Source of the DNA: Planctomycetaceae bacterium
GTDB taxonomy: Bacteria; Planctomycetota; Phycisphaerae; UBA1845; UTPLA1
Length of the DNA: 64,000 nucleotides
NCBI GenBank assembly: GCA_011525745.1
Contig: WYBU01000089.1
Span: 38,537-102,536 of the forward strand
Reading direction: 5' to 3'
Part shown: in pieces, positions 26,177 through 35,021 of the stretch
Layout of the letters: every line of letters starts with the position of its first letter
Position numbering within the stretch: the first letter of the stretch is position 1
Translations under genes and position numbers: made by a program
Notes under the pieces: model-generated
Databases searched by the model: none
Told to the model about the DNA's origin: nothing
What the model saw: the letters and a program-made list of their open reading frames with translations, nothing else

Positions 26177-29100
26177 TCAGGGAGCCAATTCGTCAAACGC
26201 CTCAAGCACCATCGCTCCGCTCGCTTCCGGACCGAACATCCCGTGTTTGTCACCGCCCGCGCCCGCAAACGTACTCAAAGTGTATTCAACGTCGCCACGG
26301 CCGATGCCGTAAAGCCGGAAGTACGCGGCGTCCAGTTCGGCCCGAAGCCGCGCGCGATCCGGCGCACGCCACGTGTGGACGCCCCCGCCCTGGGCGCCCT
26401 TGAACCCGGCGGACTCGGCCAGCGGACGCATGTCATTGGTCGTACAACTCAACCGCAGCACGCGCTCCGAAATCCACGATTCCAGCGTCCGCTTCTGATC
26501 CCATGGACATTTCTCAGCATACGCGTCCGGCGGAAGCAGTGGCAGTTGTTCGACAATAAAGAAATTCAGGTGAACGTTGCCGACTTTCTGCCTTGCCACG
26601 AAGTCCAGGACGAAGCTGTTGAGATTCGCCAACAGGCAGCACGCGGTTCGCGGCTTGACCGCCGGATCCAGCAGAATCAGCGGCGCGGAATTGACGACGG
26701 CCGCATGCGGTATAAAGGCCGCGATCATCGTCCGCTCGTTCGTGGGACTCGTGACATCCTTGTAGCACAGGTAGGCCGGCGCCCGGGCGTCGCCCAGCGC
26801 GGCATCGACGTCGATTGCGTCAACCCACCAGCGCGGTTGGACCACGAACTCGGGATTCGCGTGCTCGACGGCCGAGGTCTCAGCCTTCTGTCCCTGGCGC
26901 ACCCAGTTTGCATCCTCGACCACCACGCTTGCGGCGCGATGGTCATAAGCCTGGATCATCTTCGCTTCATACAGCGGCAGATAGACCTTGCGGCCCTTGC
27001 GCCAGCGGTTTCCCTCCAGTTTGTGCCCCCGTTTTCGCAGCGTATCGGCATCGACGAACTTCTCGGCGTCGTTGGTTTGATCGAACATGCGGATGAAGCG
27101 GATGCCCCACGGATTGCCGCCCTTCTTTCGGTTCCGGTCGATCAGAATGGGGACCCGGCGGTAAATCGATCGTGTCAGGTCCGCGTCGCGGCGCGTGCGG
27201 AAGACCGGGCATGTACGCGTGTTGGGGTTGAACAGCGCCATGTCCGCCGCGCTCAGCGGTATGTGGCGTTGTTTGCGGGCCGCATCGACGTCGTCCACCC
27301 CGTGAGCGAAAAAAACAAAATCAGCACTATCGGCTTTACGCTCCGCACCGCCAAAAACGAGAACAGAGAACTTGAAGGAACGGTGTACGTCGGGAAATAC
27401 CGGCACCTTGTTCTCGAAGTCGTACAGACAAACCAGCGCCTTGTCATCCATAATCGCGTTGAAAAAAGCCTTCGTCGTGTCATCCGTCGCAATCCCCGAG
27501 GGCGTCAGCATCCCCACCAGCCCGCGCGGGCCGACAATCTTGCGAGCCAGCTCCGCGAACAGCATGTAGGTGTTGATGTCGCCGCGGCCCGTGAGCGGAT
27601 AGGCGTTCGATTCGCGCGCGTACGTCAGAACGCGCTCGGCGTTTTTCTTCGCGGTGAGATAGTGAGCATAAAGCTCCGGTTTCTCGCGCGGCAGTGCGGC
27701 GATTCGGCGGCGGCGGTCGGCGGCGCTGACCGCCTGCGCAATGTCCGGATCGGTCAGCGCGAAGAACTCGCGCTCCTGCACCTTCAGCCGTTCCCAGGGG
27801 GGATTGCCGACCACGGCGTCGAAGCCCGCCGCCGCGAACACTTCGGGGAACTTCGCGGGCCAGTCGATCGCGTGCGGGTCGACCGCGGGATCGGCGACGA
27901 GGCTGTTGCCGCACACGATGTTGCGCGACAACTCCGCCAGCGTGCGTCCGCGCCGAGCCGAGCGGATCCACAAGGCCAGTTGCGTGATCTCGACCGCCTC
28001 GGGCTGAAGATCCACGCCGAAAAGGTTGTTCTGAAGAATCAGGTCCGGCGCGCTGTCTTCAATGGACTCGGCAAGGGCTTCGTCCAGGCCCCCCAGCGCA
28101 TTGGCGACGTCCTGATAGCGCGCAGCCAGCGATTCGTAGGCACGAATCAGGAACGCGCCGCTGCCGCAGGCCGGATCGCAGATGCGAAGCGATTTCAGGA
28201 CTTCCAGGCAGTCGCGCCAGCAGGCGGCGGCCCGCGCCGGCTCTGCGCCGCGATGGTCCTTCAGATCCACCCCGTGTCGGCGCGCGCATTCGGCGAAACG
28301 TTCGTCAACCAGCGCATCGACTGTGCGTTCTACGATCAGGCCGGTGAATTCCGGCGGCGTGTAGTAGATGCCGAACCGCTTTCGCAGCGGCGATTTGGGC
28401 ATGGCCGAGTCGCTCGGCGTATCGTCACTCGAGGGCGCCATGGCGGTGCGCCGCGACGTCTTCGCGGCTGAGCGCTTTCGAGCAGCGCCGTTTCCGTTGC
28501 CGTTGCGGCTTTCAAGCGCCGCCTTGAGCGCCAGCAACCCGCCCTTGCGCAGCTTTTCCAATTCAGTAATCGATCGCTCAAAGATGTGCCCGAGCACGTC
28601 GACGTTGACTTCCTCGCTGAAGTCGTAGTTGCCGAACGCTCGAAACGCCGTGGTCCAAGGCTCGTCGGGCAGATCAAGGGCGTCGAGTTCGGCGTCGTCC
28701 GCGTCGCGGAACAAGCCGCCGTTGTAACCCGCGCCCTCCCGAAGCCCGACGCTCGGATGACCCTTGTCGACATGCTCAAAGAGCGCTCGAAAGTTCTGCC
28801 AGCGCGGATTTATCGCCTTCGTGAAGGCGGGTTTCTCGGTCCAGGCCTTATCGAGCACGTTCTCGTTCAGGAGTCCGCGATCCTCGCAGAAAGCGATGAA
28901 GATGATTCGGTCAAGCAACTTCTGCGCCAGGCGTATCGCGGAATCGAGCAGCTTGCCGCGTTCTCTCACAAGAAAGTCGATCAATGCGGCCCGCTGAGCG
29001 GCGTAGAATTCGTACAAATGGTCGCCGACTGCGCGCTGACGCTCGCTTGTGTGCTTCAGCAGACGAAGCGCGCGAAGCGGTCGGTTCAGCGACGGCCGCA

Positions 29101-29758
29101 GCAAGCCGCCCGGCTCGAACAGGCAGTAGAACTCGTTGAACCGCTGCGCCCGGTCGCGCATCTCGGTGAGGGAGAATTCTTCGTAGGCCTGCGGCGTGCG
29201 CTCACGGTGGTAGAGCCGGATCGTGACGAAATTGCTGACAATTCCCCACGGACACTTGGGCAGATGATTAAGGTAGTCCCAGCACTGTTGGACCGCGGTG
29301 CGGCCGGAGGCGCGATCGCGGTCGAGGTCCGTGCCGCTGTCCTTCAGTTCGATAACCGCGACGGGCGAGCTGCTCGAGGGGAAGTCGCCAATGGCGCCGT
29401 CGGCCGTTCCGACACCGGGCACGGTAAACGATCGCTCAAGCTGGTAAGCCTCGGGACTCTGCGGTTTTGTCCGGTATCCCAGCGCGTCGCGGAAAACAGC
29501 GTACAGAAAGTCGGCGTCGGTCGAAGTTTCCTTTCGTCCTTCGAGGTGTCCGGCGGATGCCAGGTCTGCCCAACGCACGATGATCGCGCTGGCCTTCTCG
29601 CGTGAATCGGAGTCGAGAGGCTCTCGTGAGGCTTCCGCCAATAATTGCGGCAGGAACAATGACTTGTGCGGGCGCGGGGCGCCACGCCGTCGAGCGCCGC
29701 CGAAGGCATCCGGAAAAAGCGCGGCCTGTTCGCTCGGACGGGGTCTCTTCTTCGCCAT
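26177..29758 (-). CDS. Single-chain restriction-modification enzyme (Eco57I-like, type IIG)
   Basis: A 1193-residue protein. The N-terminus has a PD-(D/E)XK-like nuclease core: TADGAIGD (Asp at about 120), then VAVIELKD with Glu137 and Lys139. A helical linker follows with a low-complexity Asn/Gly and Ser/Arg tract at about 419-452. The methylase core has FGIYYTPPEF, motif I DPACGSGAFL at about 528-537, GVDLQPEAVEITQLALW and motif IV GNPPWERL at about 651-658. The C-terminus is the target-recognition region. Family knowledge: type IIG/Eco57I enzymes methylate N6-adenine and cut from one chain. I see no separate specificity subunit nearby, so this is a solitary system. GAGGGAG precedes the start at 29758. 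Confidence 0.88.
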   Translation of the reverse strand: MAKKRPRPSEQAALFPDAFGGARRRGAPRPHKSLFLPQLLAEASREPLDSDSREKASAIIVRWADLASAGHLEGRKETSTDADFLYAVFRDALGYRTKPQSPEAYQLERSFTVPGVGTADGAIGDFPSSSSPVAVIELKDSGTDLDRDRASGRTAVQQCWDYLNHLPKCPWGIVSNFVTIRLYHRERTPQAYEEFSLTEMRDRAQRFNEFYCLFEPGGLLRPSLNRPLRALRLLKHTSERQRAVGDHLYEFYAAQRAALIDFLVRERGKLLDSAIRLAQKLLDRIIFIAFCEDRGLLNENVLDKAWTEKPAFTKAINPRWQNFRALFEHVDKGHPSVGLREGAGYNGGLFRDADDAELDALDLPDEPWTTAFRAFGNYDFSEEVNVDVLGHIFERSITELEKLRKGGLLALKAALESRNGNGNGAARKRSAAKTSRRTAMAPSSDDTPSDSAMPKSPLRKRFGIYYTPPEFTGLIVERTVDALVDERFAECARRHGVDLKDHRGAEPARAAACWRDCLEVLKSLRICDPACGSGAFLIRAYESLAARYQDVANALGGLDEALAESIEDSAPDLILQNNLFGVDLQPEAVEITQLALWIRSARRGRTLAELSRNIVCGNSLVADPAVDPHAIDWPAKFPEVFAAAGFDAVVGNPPWERLKVQEREFFALTDPDIAQAVSAADRRRRIAALPREKPELYAHYLTAKKNAERVLTYARESNAYPLTGRGDINTYMLFAELARKIVGPRGLVGMLTPSGIATDDTTKAFFNAIMDDKALVCLYDFENKVPVFPDVHRSFKFSVLVFGGAERKADSADFVFFAHGVDDVDAARKQRHIPLSAADMALFNPNTRTCPVFRTRRDADLTRSIYRRVPILIDRNRKKGGNPWGIRFIRMFDQTNDAEKFVDADTLRKRGHKLEGNRWRKGRKVYLPLYEAKMIQAYDHRAASVVVEDANWVRQGQKAETSAVEHANPEFVVQPRWWVDAIDVDAALGDARAPAYLCYKDVTSPTNERTMIAAFIPHAAVVNSAPLILLDPAVKPRTACCLLANLNSFVLDFVARQKVGNVHLNFFIVEQLPLLPPDAYAEKCPWDQKRTLESWISERVLRLSCTTNDMRPLAESAGFKGAQGGGVHTWRAPDRARLRAELDAAYFRLYGIGRGDVEYTLSTFAGAGGDKHGMFGPEASGAMVLEAFDELAP

Positions 29759-30116
29759 CGCTCCCTCGTTGGCGCGGACGATCTCAGGATCAGCAACAAA
29801 ATACCGACAGTCTGTTCCAGCGGCAACGCCACCAGATTCATTGGTTAATCGACTCCGACGAGAACTCGAGGCGCAGACCGCGACAACCACGCCGGCAGGC
29901 CGCGTGATCTTCGCGCGCACGCACCCGAATCGACGGCGATCGCCGGCCCCGGATACCTTACCCTCTTGCTTACCAATCTTCCTGGCGCCCCGGACCCCGA
30001 TACTCAACCGACTGACGGCATAAGCTCCGGCTCGCCGACTGAGAGACTGCCTCAGAAGTGCTTAGATTCGTCGGGAAAAACCGCAAACGGACGTGACTTG
30101 TCGCAAAGTCTCGCAA
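29759..30116. other. Intergenic region between the RM gene and tRNA-Phe
   Basis: About 360 bp that should hold the RM promoter. I see no gene and no clear operator. Confidence 0.4.
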
Positions 30117-30189
<73 letters not shown>

Positions 30190-30532
30190 GGAAAGCGGCG
30201 GTTCCCGCGGGGGTCGGCGATGGACTCGCCGGCCGCGATCGTCGCCCGGGGACGGGGGATTCTATCGGCGCGGCGGCCGGGGTCAACGGGAGAAAGTCGA
30301 AAGCTGAAAGTCGAAAGTCGAAAAGTCACTTCGAAAAGTCGAAACGTCAAGTAATCGTAACAAAGGCGCCGCGCCGACCGCGAGCGCAACTTGACGGCGT
30401 GTCGTCGAGCGCGCACCAAAGCTCTGAAACGGCGAAGCGTCTGGCGACACGGCGAGGCGCCATGTCTTGAATGCCCGCAACGAACTCCGCCGGATAGCCC
30501 GGCGCGGATGCGTGCCGCGATGCGATAAGACG
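30190..30532. repeat. Gap with a GAAAGTC-type simple repeat
   Basis: At 30291-30350 a 7-11 bp unit (GAAAGTC, CGAAAGT, CTGAAAG) repeats imperfectly about seven times. The rest of the gap has no gene. It separates tRNA-Phe from the 3' end of gmd. Confidence 0.6.
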
Positions 30533-31564
30533 CTATTTGTGCCCCGCCTGCTGAAGCGTCAGCTCGCGGCGGGCCAGCGCCAGATCGGCATCCACCATCC
30601 GGTCCACCAACTCATCAAACGTGACGCTCGGCCGCCAGCCGAGCACGGTGCGTGCCCTGGTCGCGTCACCCATCAAGTGCTCGACCTCCGTCGGGCGCAG
30701 ATAGCGCGGGTCGTGCTCGACGTGATCATGATATTTCAATCCCAGCCGCGAAAACGCCCTGTCGCAGAACTCGCGTACGCTGTGTGACTCGCCCGTCGCC
30801 ACCACGTAGTCGTCCGGCCGCTCCTGCTGCAACATCAGCCACATGGCCTGCACGTAGTCGCCCGCAAAGCCCCAGTCGCGCCGCGCTTCGAGATTGCCCA
30901 GAAACAGCTTGTGTTGCAGCCCGACCGCGATGCGCGTCGCGGCGCGCGTGATCTTGCGCGTCACAAACGTCTCGCCGCGCCGCTCCGACTCGTGGTTGAA
31001 CAAGATGCCGCACGAAGCGTGCAGCCCGTAGGCCTCGCGATAGTTGACCGTCATCCAGTGCGCGTAGAGCTTCGCCGCCCCGTAGGGCGAGCGCGGCCGG
31101 AACGGCGTCGTCTCGCGCTGCGGCACTTCCTGCGGCGTTCCGCCAAAAATCTCCGAGCTGCTGGCCTGGTAGAACCGCACCGGCCGGCCGACGCGGTCCT
31201 GAACGTCGCGAATCGCTTCGAGCAGTTTGAGCGTGCCGACGGCGTTGATCTCGGCGGTGAAAACGGGCTGATCGAAGCTGACGCGGACGTGGCTCTGGGC
31301 GCCGAGGTTATACACCTCGGTCGGCTGGATGCGGTGCAGCAGGCGCGAGAGGGCCGCCGCGTCGGTCAGATCAGCGTAGTGCAAGAAAAATCGCACGCCC
31401 GGTTCGTGCGGGTCGCGGTACAGATGGTCGATGCGATCGGTGTTGAAGGAAGACGAGCGGCGGATCACCCCGTGCACTTCGTAACCCCTGGCCAGCAGCA
31501 ATTCAGCCAGGTACGAGCCGTCCTGGCCGGTGACGCCGGTGATGAGTGCGCGATTCGTGGGCAT
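30533..31564 (-). CDS. gmd: GDP-mannose 4,6-dehydratase
   Basis: A 343-residue short-chain dehydrogenase of the Gmd family. It converts GDP-D-mannose to GDP-4-keto-6-deoxy-D-mannose, the precursor of fucose, rhamnose and perosamine sugars, in the cytoplasm. [16 protein letters not shown] is the Rossmann NADP loop. [40 protein letters not shown] and [10 protein letters not shown] (catalytic Tyr and Lys) are all family hallmarks, as is [18 protein letters not shown]. Length is normal. No partner GDP-fucose synthase is nearby, so the end product cannot be named. No clear ribosome site is visible before 31564. Confidence 0.97.
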   Translation of the reverse strand: MPTNRALITGVTGQDGSYLAELLLARGYEVHGVIRRSSSFNTDRIDHLYRDPHEPGVRFFLHYADLTDAAALSRLLHRIQPTEVYNLGAQSHVRVSFDQPVFTAEINAVGTLKLLEAIRDVQDRVGRPVRFYQASSSEIFGGTPQEVPQRETTPFRPRSPYGAAKLYAHWMTVNYREAYGLHASCGILFNHESERRGETFVTRKITRAATRIAVGLQHKLFLGNLEARRDWGFAGDYVQAMWLMLQQERPDDYVVATGESHSVREFCDRAFSRLGLKYHDHVEHDPRYLRPTEVEHLMGDATRARTVLGWRPSVTFDELVDRMVDADLALARRELTLQQAGHK

Positions 31565-31694
31565 GGTGCGCCATCGACAACGGGGCCGGCACTGACCCGG
31601 CGCCCGTTACTGTTCGTTTCCTGGCGTGGAATGTAATCGCGAAGTGCCGGAATAGGGAACAGCATGAAGCGACAAGGCAACGAAGCGTTCAGGC

Positions 31695-32444
31695 TCAACC
31701 TTCGGGCCGTGACGCGGCGGACGTCGTGGGCGGCGGCTTGGGCTCCTCGGGACGATTCCAGCCGTGCGCTTCGGTCTCTTCGCGAATCGCCCGCCCCCGG
31801 CCGCGCGCGTCAGGCACGGCCTCGAACGTACCGTGGAACAGCACCGGACCGGGCTGGCGCGGGAACAAATCGAGAAGCCCGGGGCCGGGATGATGCGTCA
31901 TCCACAATCGGAAGCTGCCCTTGAGGCGGTTTCCTTTCCACCGCGACACGCCGCAGATGCCGGCGTCGGACGTGAAACAATGCCGTTCCACGCCGGCGCG
32001 AAACACACCGCGAATTTCACGGTTTCGAACAATATAGTTCTTCCCGCTGCCGGCCGGCGCCCCGCTGAGCACGAAAGAAACCTGCAACGTGATCGGCCGA
32101 ACCGGAACGAACGGGTAGAACGGATCGAACCGCATCGCGACGTTCAGATCGCCGTCGTCATCCTGCCACCAGTAGCATTCCGAAGCCTCGTAGGCGTAGG
32201 TCGCCGCCGGCGGCGGATCGATCGCGGAATGCTGGAGGGAGATGAGTTCGAGGTGGGCCTGGCCGGCGCAGGCGGATAACGGAAGCAGGAGCGCGGCGAA
32301 GGCGGTGGCTGCGAGAAAGCGATTGGTCGCCGATGCGCGGCGGGGCGACGAAGCGACGAAGCGACGGAGCGACAAAGGGGAGAAGTGACTATGTGGCAAA
32401 CTCGCGAACGTCGATGCTTTCAGTGAAGTTGGACGCCGTTCCAT
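31695..32444 (-). CDS. Lipoprotein of unknown function
   Basis: About 249 residues. A hydrophobic stretch with lipobox (FAALLLPLSAC) lies near residue 58, so the true start may be later than the ATG at 32444; the preceding 40 codons run through a short tandem repeat and look poorly coding. The mature part has LELISLQHSAIDPPPAATYA, ECYWWQDDDGDLNVAMRFD, FVPVRPITLQVSFVLSG and FRLWMTHHPGPGLLDLFPRQ. The DDDGDLNVA region and the WMTHHPG region are probably the core of an unnamed family. It lies between glyA and gmd on the same strand, with no sign of functional linkage. Confidence 0.72.
   Translation of the reverse strand: MERRPTSLKASTFASLPHSHFSPLSLRRFVASSPRRASATNRFLAATAFAALLLPLSACAGQAHLELISLQHSAIDPPPAATYAYEASECYWWQDDDGDLNVAMRFDPFYPFVPVRPITLQVSFVLSGAPAGSGKNYIVRNREIRGVFRAGVERHCFTSDAGICGVSRWKGNRLKGSFRLWMTHHPGPGLLDLFPRQPGPVLFHGTFEAVPDARGRGRAIREETEAHGWNRPEEPKPPPTTSAASRPEG
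32345..32374. repeat. Short tandem repeat, 9-bp unit
   Basis: GCGACGAA units repeat about three and a half times (GCGACGAAGCGACGAAGCGA, then CGGAGCGAC). It lies in the uncertain 5' part of the 31695-32444 gene. Confidence 0.7.
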
Positions 32445-32650
32445 TTGCAGACTGCCGGCACTTGAGGACGAGCGGCACACGACTGATTCGGCCCCAGAAT
32501 ATTTACGAACACCGGCGCGGTTGGAACGCCGCATCCGTGCGGAATACGCGCACTGGGACTCAGTCGCTGCCGCACCGGGCCGGTGGTGTTGGCAGGCGCC
32601 GCGGCGCTCCCTTACGGTCGCGGTTCGGTTCAGCCTATTCACGCACGGTC

Positions 32651-33979
32651 TCAGTCTTTGTATAGAGGGAATTGGGCGCAGATGGCGCGAACCTCGCCGC
32701 GCACCTGCTGCGTTGTCTTGTCGTCGCCGCCGCCGGCGATCACGCGCTGGATCAGGTCGGCCACCGCGGCCATGTGCTCGGGCCGCAGACCGCGCGTGGC
32801 GACGGCGGGCGTGCCGATTCGCAGGCCGCTGGTTTCCATCGGCTTGCGCTGATCGAAGGGGATCATGTTCTTGTTGACGATGATGCCGGCGTTCTCGAGC
32901 CATTTTTCGGCCATCGCGCCGCTGACGTCGGGGTGGCTCTGACGCAGGTCGACCATCATCAGGTGATTGTCGGTTCCGCCGCTGACAAGCCGGAATCCGC
33001 GCGACATCAGCGCCTCGGCCAGCGCGCGGGCGTCGTCGACGATCAGTTGCTGATACGCCTTGAACTCCGGCCGCAGCGCCTCGCCGAACGCCACCGCCTT
33101 GGCGGCGATGACGTGCATCAGCGGTCCGCCCTGAAGACCGGGGAATACCGCCGAGTCGATCTTCTTGGCCCACTCGGCTTTACACATGGTCAGACCGGCG
33201 CGCGGGCCGCGCAACGTCTTGTGCGTCGTGGTCGTGACGAAGGGGCAGACCGGCGCCGGCGAAGGGTGCAGGCCGGCGGCGACGAGTCCGGCGATGTGGG
33301 CGATGTCGGCCATGAGCAGGGCGCCGACATCCGCGGCAATCTGTGCGAAGCGGTCCCACTCCCACACGCGTGCATAGGCCGATGCACCGGTGATGATCAG
33401 CCGCGGCTTGTGCTCGCGGGCCAGTCGCGCGACCTGGTCCATGTCGATCCGCTCGGTCTTTGCATCGACGCCGTAATGAATCACGCGGAACCACTTGCCG
33501 CTGACGTTGACGTTCTTGCCGTGCGACAGGTGGCCGCCGTGGTCGAGATGGAGCGACAACACCAGGTCGCCCGGCGTGCGGACCGGCTGATCCGGGTTCT
33601 TGGCCTTCTGCTCGGCTTCGGTCAGCGGCGAGCCGGGGCGCATTGCGGCGAGAAAAACGGCCTGATTGGCCTGGCTGCCGGAATGCGGTTGAACATTGGC
33701 GTGGTCGCAACCGAAGAGCTTCTTGGCGCGCTCGATGGCCAGACTTTCGACGGCGTCCATGTTCTCGCAGCCGCCGTAGTAGCGCCGGCCGGGGTAGCCC
33801 TCGGCGTACTTGTTGGTGAAGATCGAGCCGGCGGCTTCCATGACGGCGCGACTGACGTGATTCTCGGAGGCGATGAGTTCCAGCGTTTCCTGCTGGCGGC
33901 GCAATTCACGGGCGAAAATCTCGGCGACGGCCGGATCGGCGTCGCGCAGCGGCGGGTGATGGTGTGGATCGGCGGACAT
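32651..33979 (-). CDS. glyA: Serine hydroxymethyltransferase
   Basis: A 442-residue PLP enzyme that interconverts serine and glycine and loads tetrahydrofolate with a one-carbon unit. [76 protein letters not shown] and [14 protein letters not shown] (PLP lysine at about 254) are all present. One oddity is an extra stretch of about 17 residues (about 117-134, [17 protein letters not shown]) in the loop before [13 protein letters not shown]. The start at 33979 ([10 protein letters not shown]) has AAGG upstream. No glycine riboswitch is visible in the leader, which runs into palindromic repeats. Confidence 0.97.
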   Translation of the reverse strand: MSADPHHHPPLRDADPAVAEIFARELRRQQETLELIASENHVSRAVMEAAGSIFTNKYAEGYPGRRYYGGCENMDAVESLAIERAKKLFGCDHANVQPHSGSQANQAVFLAAMRPGSPLTEAEQKAKNPDQPVRTPGDLVLSLHLDHGGHLSHGKNVNVSGKWFRVIHYGVDAKTERIDMDQVARLAREHKPRLIITGASAYARVWEWDRFAQIAADVGALLMADIAHIAGLVAAGLHPSPAPVCPFVTTTTHKTLRGPRAGLTMCKAEWAKKIDSAVFPGLQGGPLMHVIAAKAVAFGEALRPEFKAYQQLIVDDARALAEALMSRGFRLVSGGTDNHLMMVDLRQSHPDVSGAMAEKWLENAGIIVNKNMIPFDQRKPMETSGLRIGTPAVATRGLRPEHMAAVADLIQRVIAGGGDDKTTQQVRGEVRAICAQFPLYKD

Positions 33980-34481
33980 GACCTTACTGTAAGTTGCCGG
34001 ACACGGCGACGCAACGCGAACGATCGAACGTGGCCCGGGCTTGCGGCCCATGTGGCACAGCCGCCCCGGCTGTGATCCTCCGCGTGGCACGGGCTTGTAG
34101 CCCGTGCGAATCGGAGCCCCAAGCGCAAGCGCCGGGGTTGCCCTCCCACAGTGGCGTGACCGCAGCGCTGGCGCTTGCGGCTCGGATCAATCCGCGTGGC
34201 ACGGGCTTGCAGCCCGTGCGAATCCGAGCCGCGCAGCGTCAGCAAGCGGGATCCGAACGCCGCAAACCGAGACGAACCGTTCACGCGCGCATTCATGCCC
34301 CAAGCCTGACGGCGCGCCATAACGCTCACTTCATGATTGCATGTTTGCCCTCTCAGTCATGCCCCCCATCCCGCTCGCTGACGCTTCGCGGCTCTGAAAG
34401 ACCCCGGCCATTGCGTTTGGGGCTTGGACCAGCCTGGGCTAAAACTCGGTATAGAATGCCGACAGGTCGGCGGAGCTTCTC
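33980..34481. repeat. REP-like palindrome cluster between glyA and mreD
   Basis: Contains CACAGCCGCCCCGGCTGTG (about 34054), CACGGGCTTGTAGCCCGTG (34087), CACGGGCTTGCAGCCCGTG (34200) followed by GAGCCGCGCAGCGTCAGCAA and GCGGGATCC, and the inverted module CCCGCTCGCTGACGCTTCGC (34368). Both genes are transcribed away from this region, so their promoters lie inside or next to the repeats. Confidence 0.8.
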
Positions 34482-35009
34482 ATGCGCTGGGTCTTTTTCA
34501 CGGTCATGCTGATCATCGCCGTCGTGCTGCAAACGACCGTCGTGCCGCTGATTGCCATTCAGGGGATTCGTCCCGACCTGCCGGCGCTGTTCGCCATGCA
34601 CATCCTGCTCGCGGCGCAGCCGATCGACGCCATGCTCGGCCTGGCGCTGATCGGCCTGGCCGTCGATCTCAACGGCCTGAGTTTCGGCGCGCACGCCAAC
34701 GTCGGCGCCAACGTGCTGGCATACGGGCTGGTGTCGCTGCTGGGGCTGAAAGTGCGGACGTGGACCTTCCGCGACAACGCCGTGACTTATTTTGCCTTCT
34801 CGCTGTTCGGCACGGCCCTGATTCACCTGCTCGTGAAAGCCTACATGTTGGTGCGCATTCAGCGGCTCGAAGACGTTCGGTCATGGGCCGTTTTCGCCGT
34901 CGCCATCGCCGCCTACACGGCGTTTGTATCGCCTTACGCGCACTGGCTGCTGCGGCGGTCGCGCGGCCTGCTGGGAATCGGGCCGATGCGCACGCTGCGG
35001 GCGCGTTGA
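34482..35009 (+). CDS. mreD: Rod shape-determining protein MreD
   Basis: A 175-residue inner-membrane protein with about five hydrophobic helices (WVFFTVMLIIAVVLQTTVVP, LPALFAMHILLAA, MLGLALIGLAVDL, VGANVLAYGLVSLLGL, WAVFAVAIAAYTAFVSPYAH). Length and the GVDL-type loop (VDLNGLSFGAHANVGANV) fit MreD. It lies 12 bases before PBP2 on the same strand, the usual gene order. GGAG precedes the ATG. mreB and mreC are not in the window directly upstream, so the cluster is split. Confidence 0.8.
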   Translation: MRWVFFTVMLIIAVVLQTTVVPLIAIQGIRPDLPALFAMHILLAAQPIDAMLGLALIGLAVDLNGLSFGAHANVGANVLAYGLVSLLGLKVRTWTFRDNAVTYFAFSLFGTALIHLLVKAYMLVRIQRLEDVRSWAVFAVAIAAYTAFVSPYAHWLLRRSRGLLGIGPMRTLRAR

Positions 35010-35021
35010 CGGATCGCCACC

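Noticed and set aside
31695..33173. One 492-residue protein from 33173 to 31695
   Set aside because: Its first half is a shadow frame inside glyA. Only the part from 32444 looks like a real lipoprotein.
33980..34481. Glycine riboswitch before glyA
   Set aside because: I could not find tandem aptamer-like elements; the region is filled by REP-like repeats.
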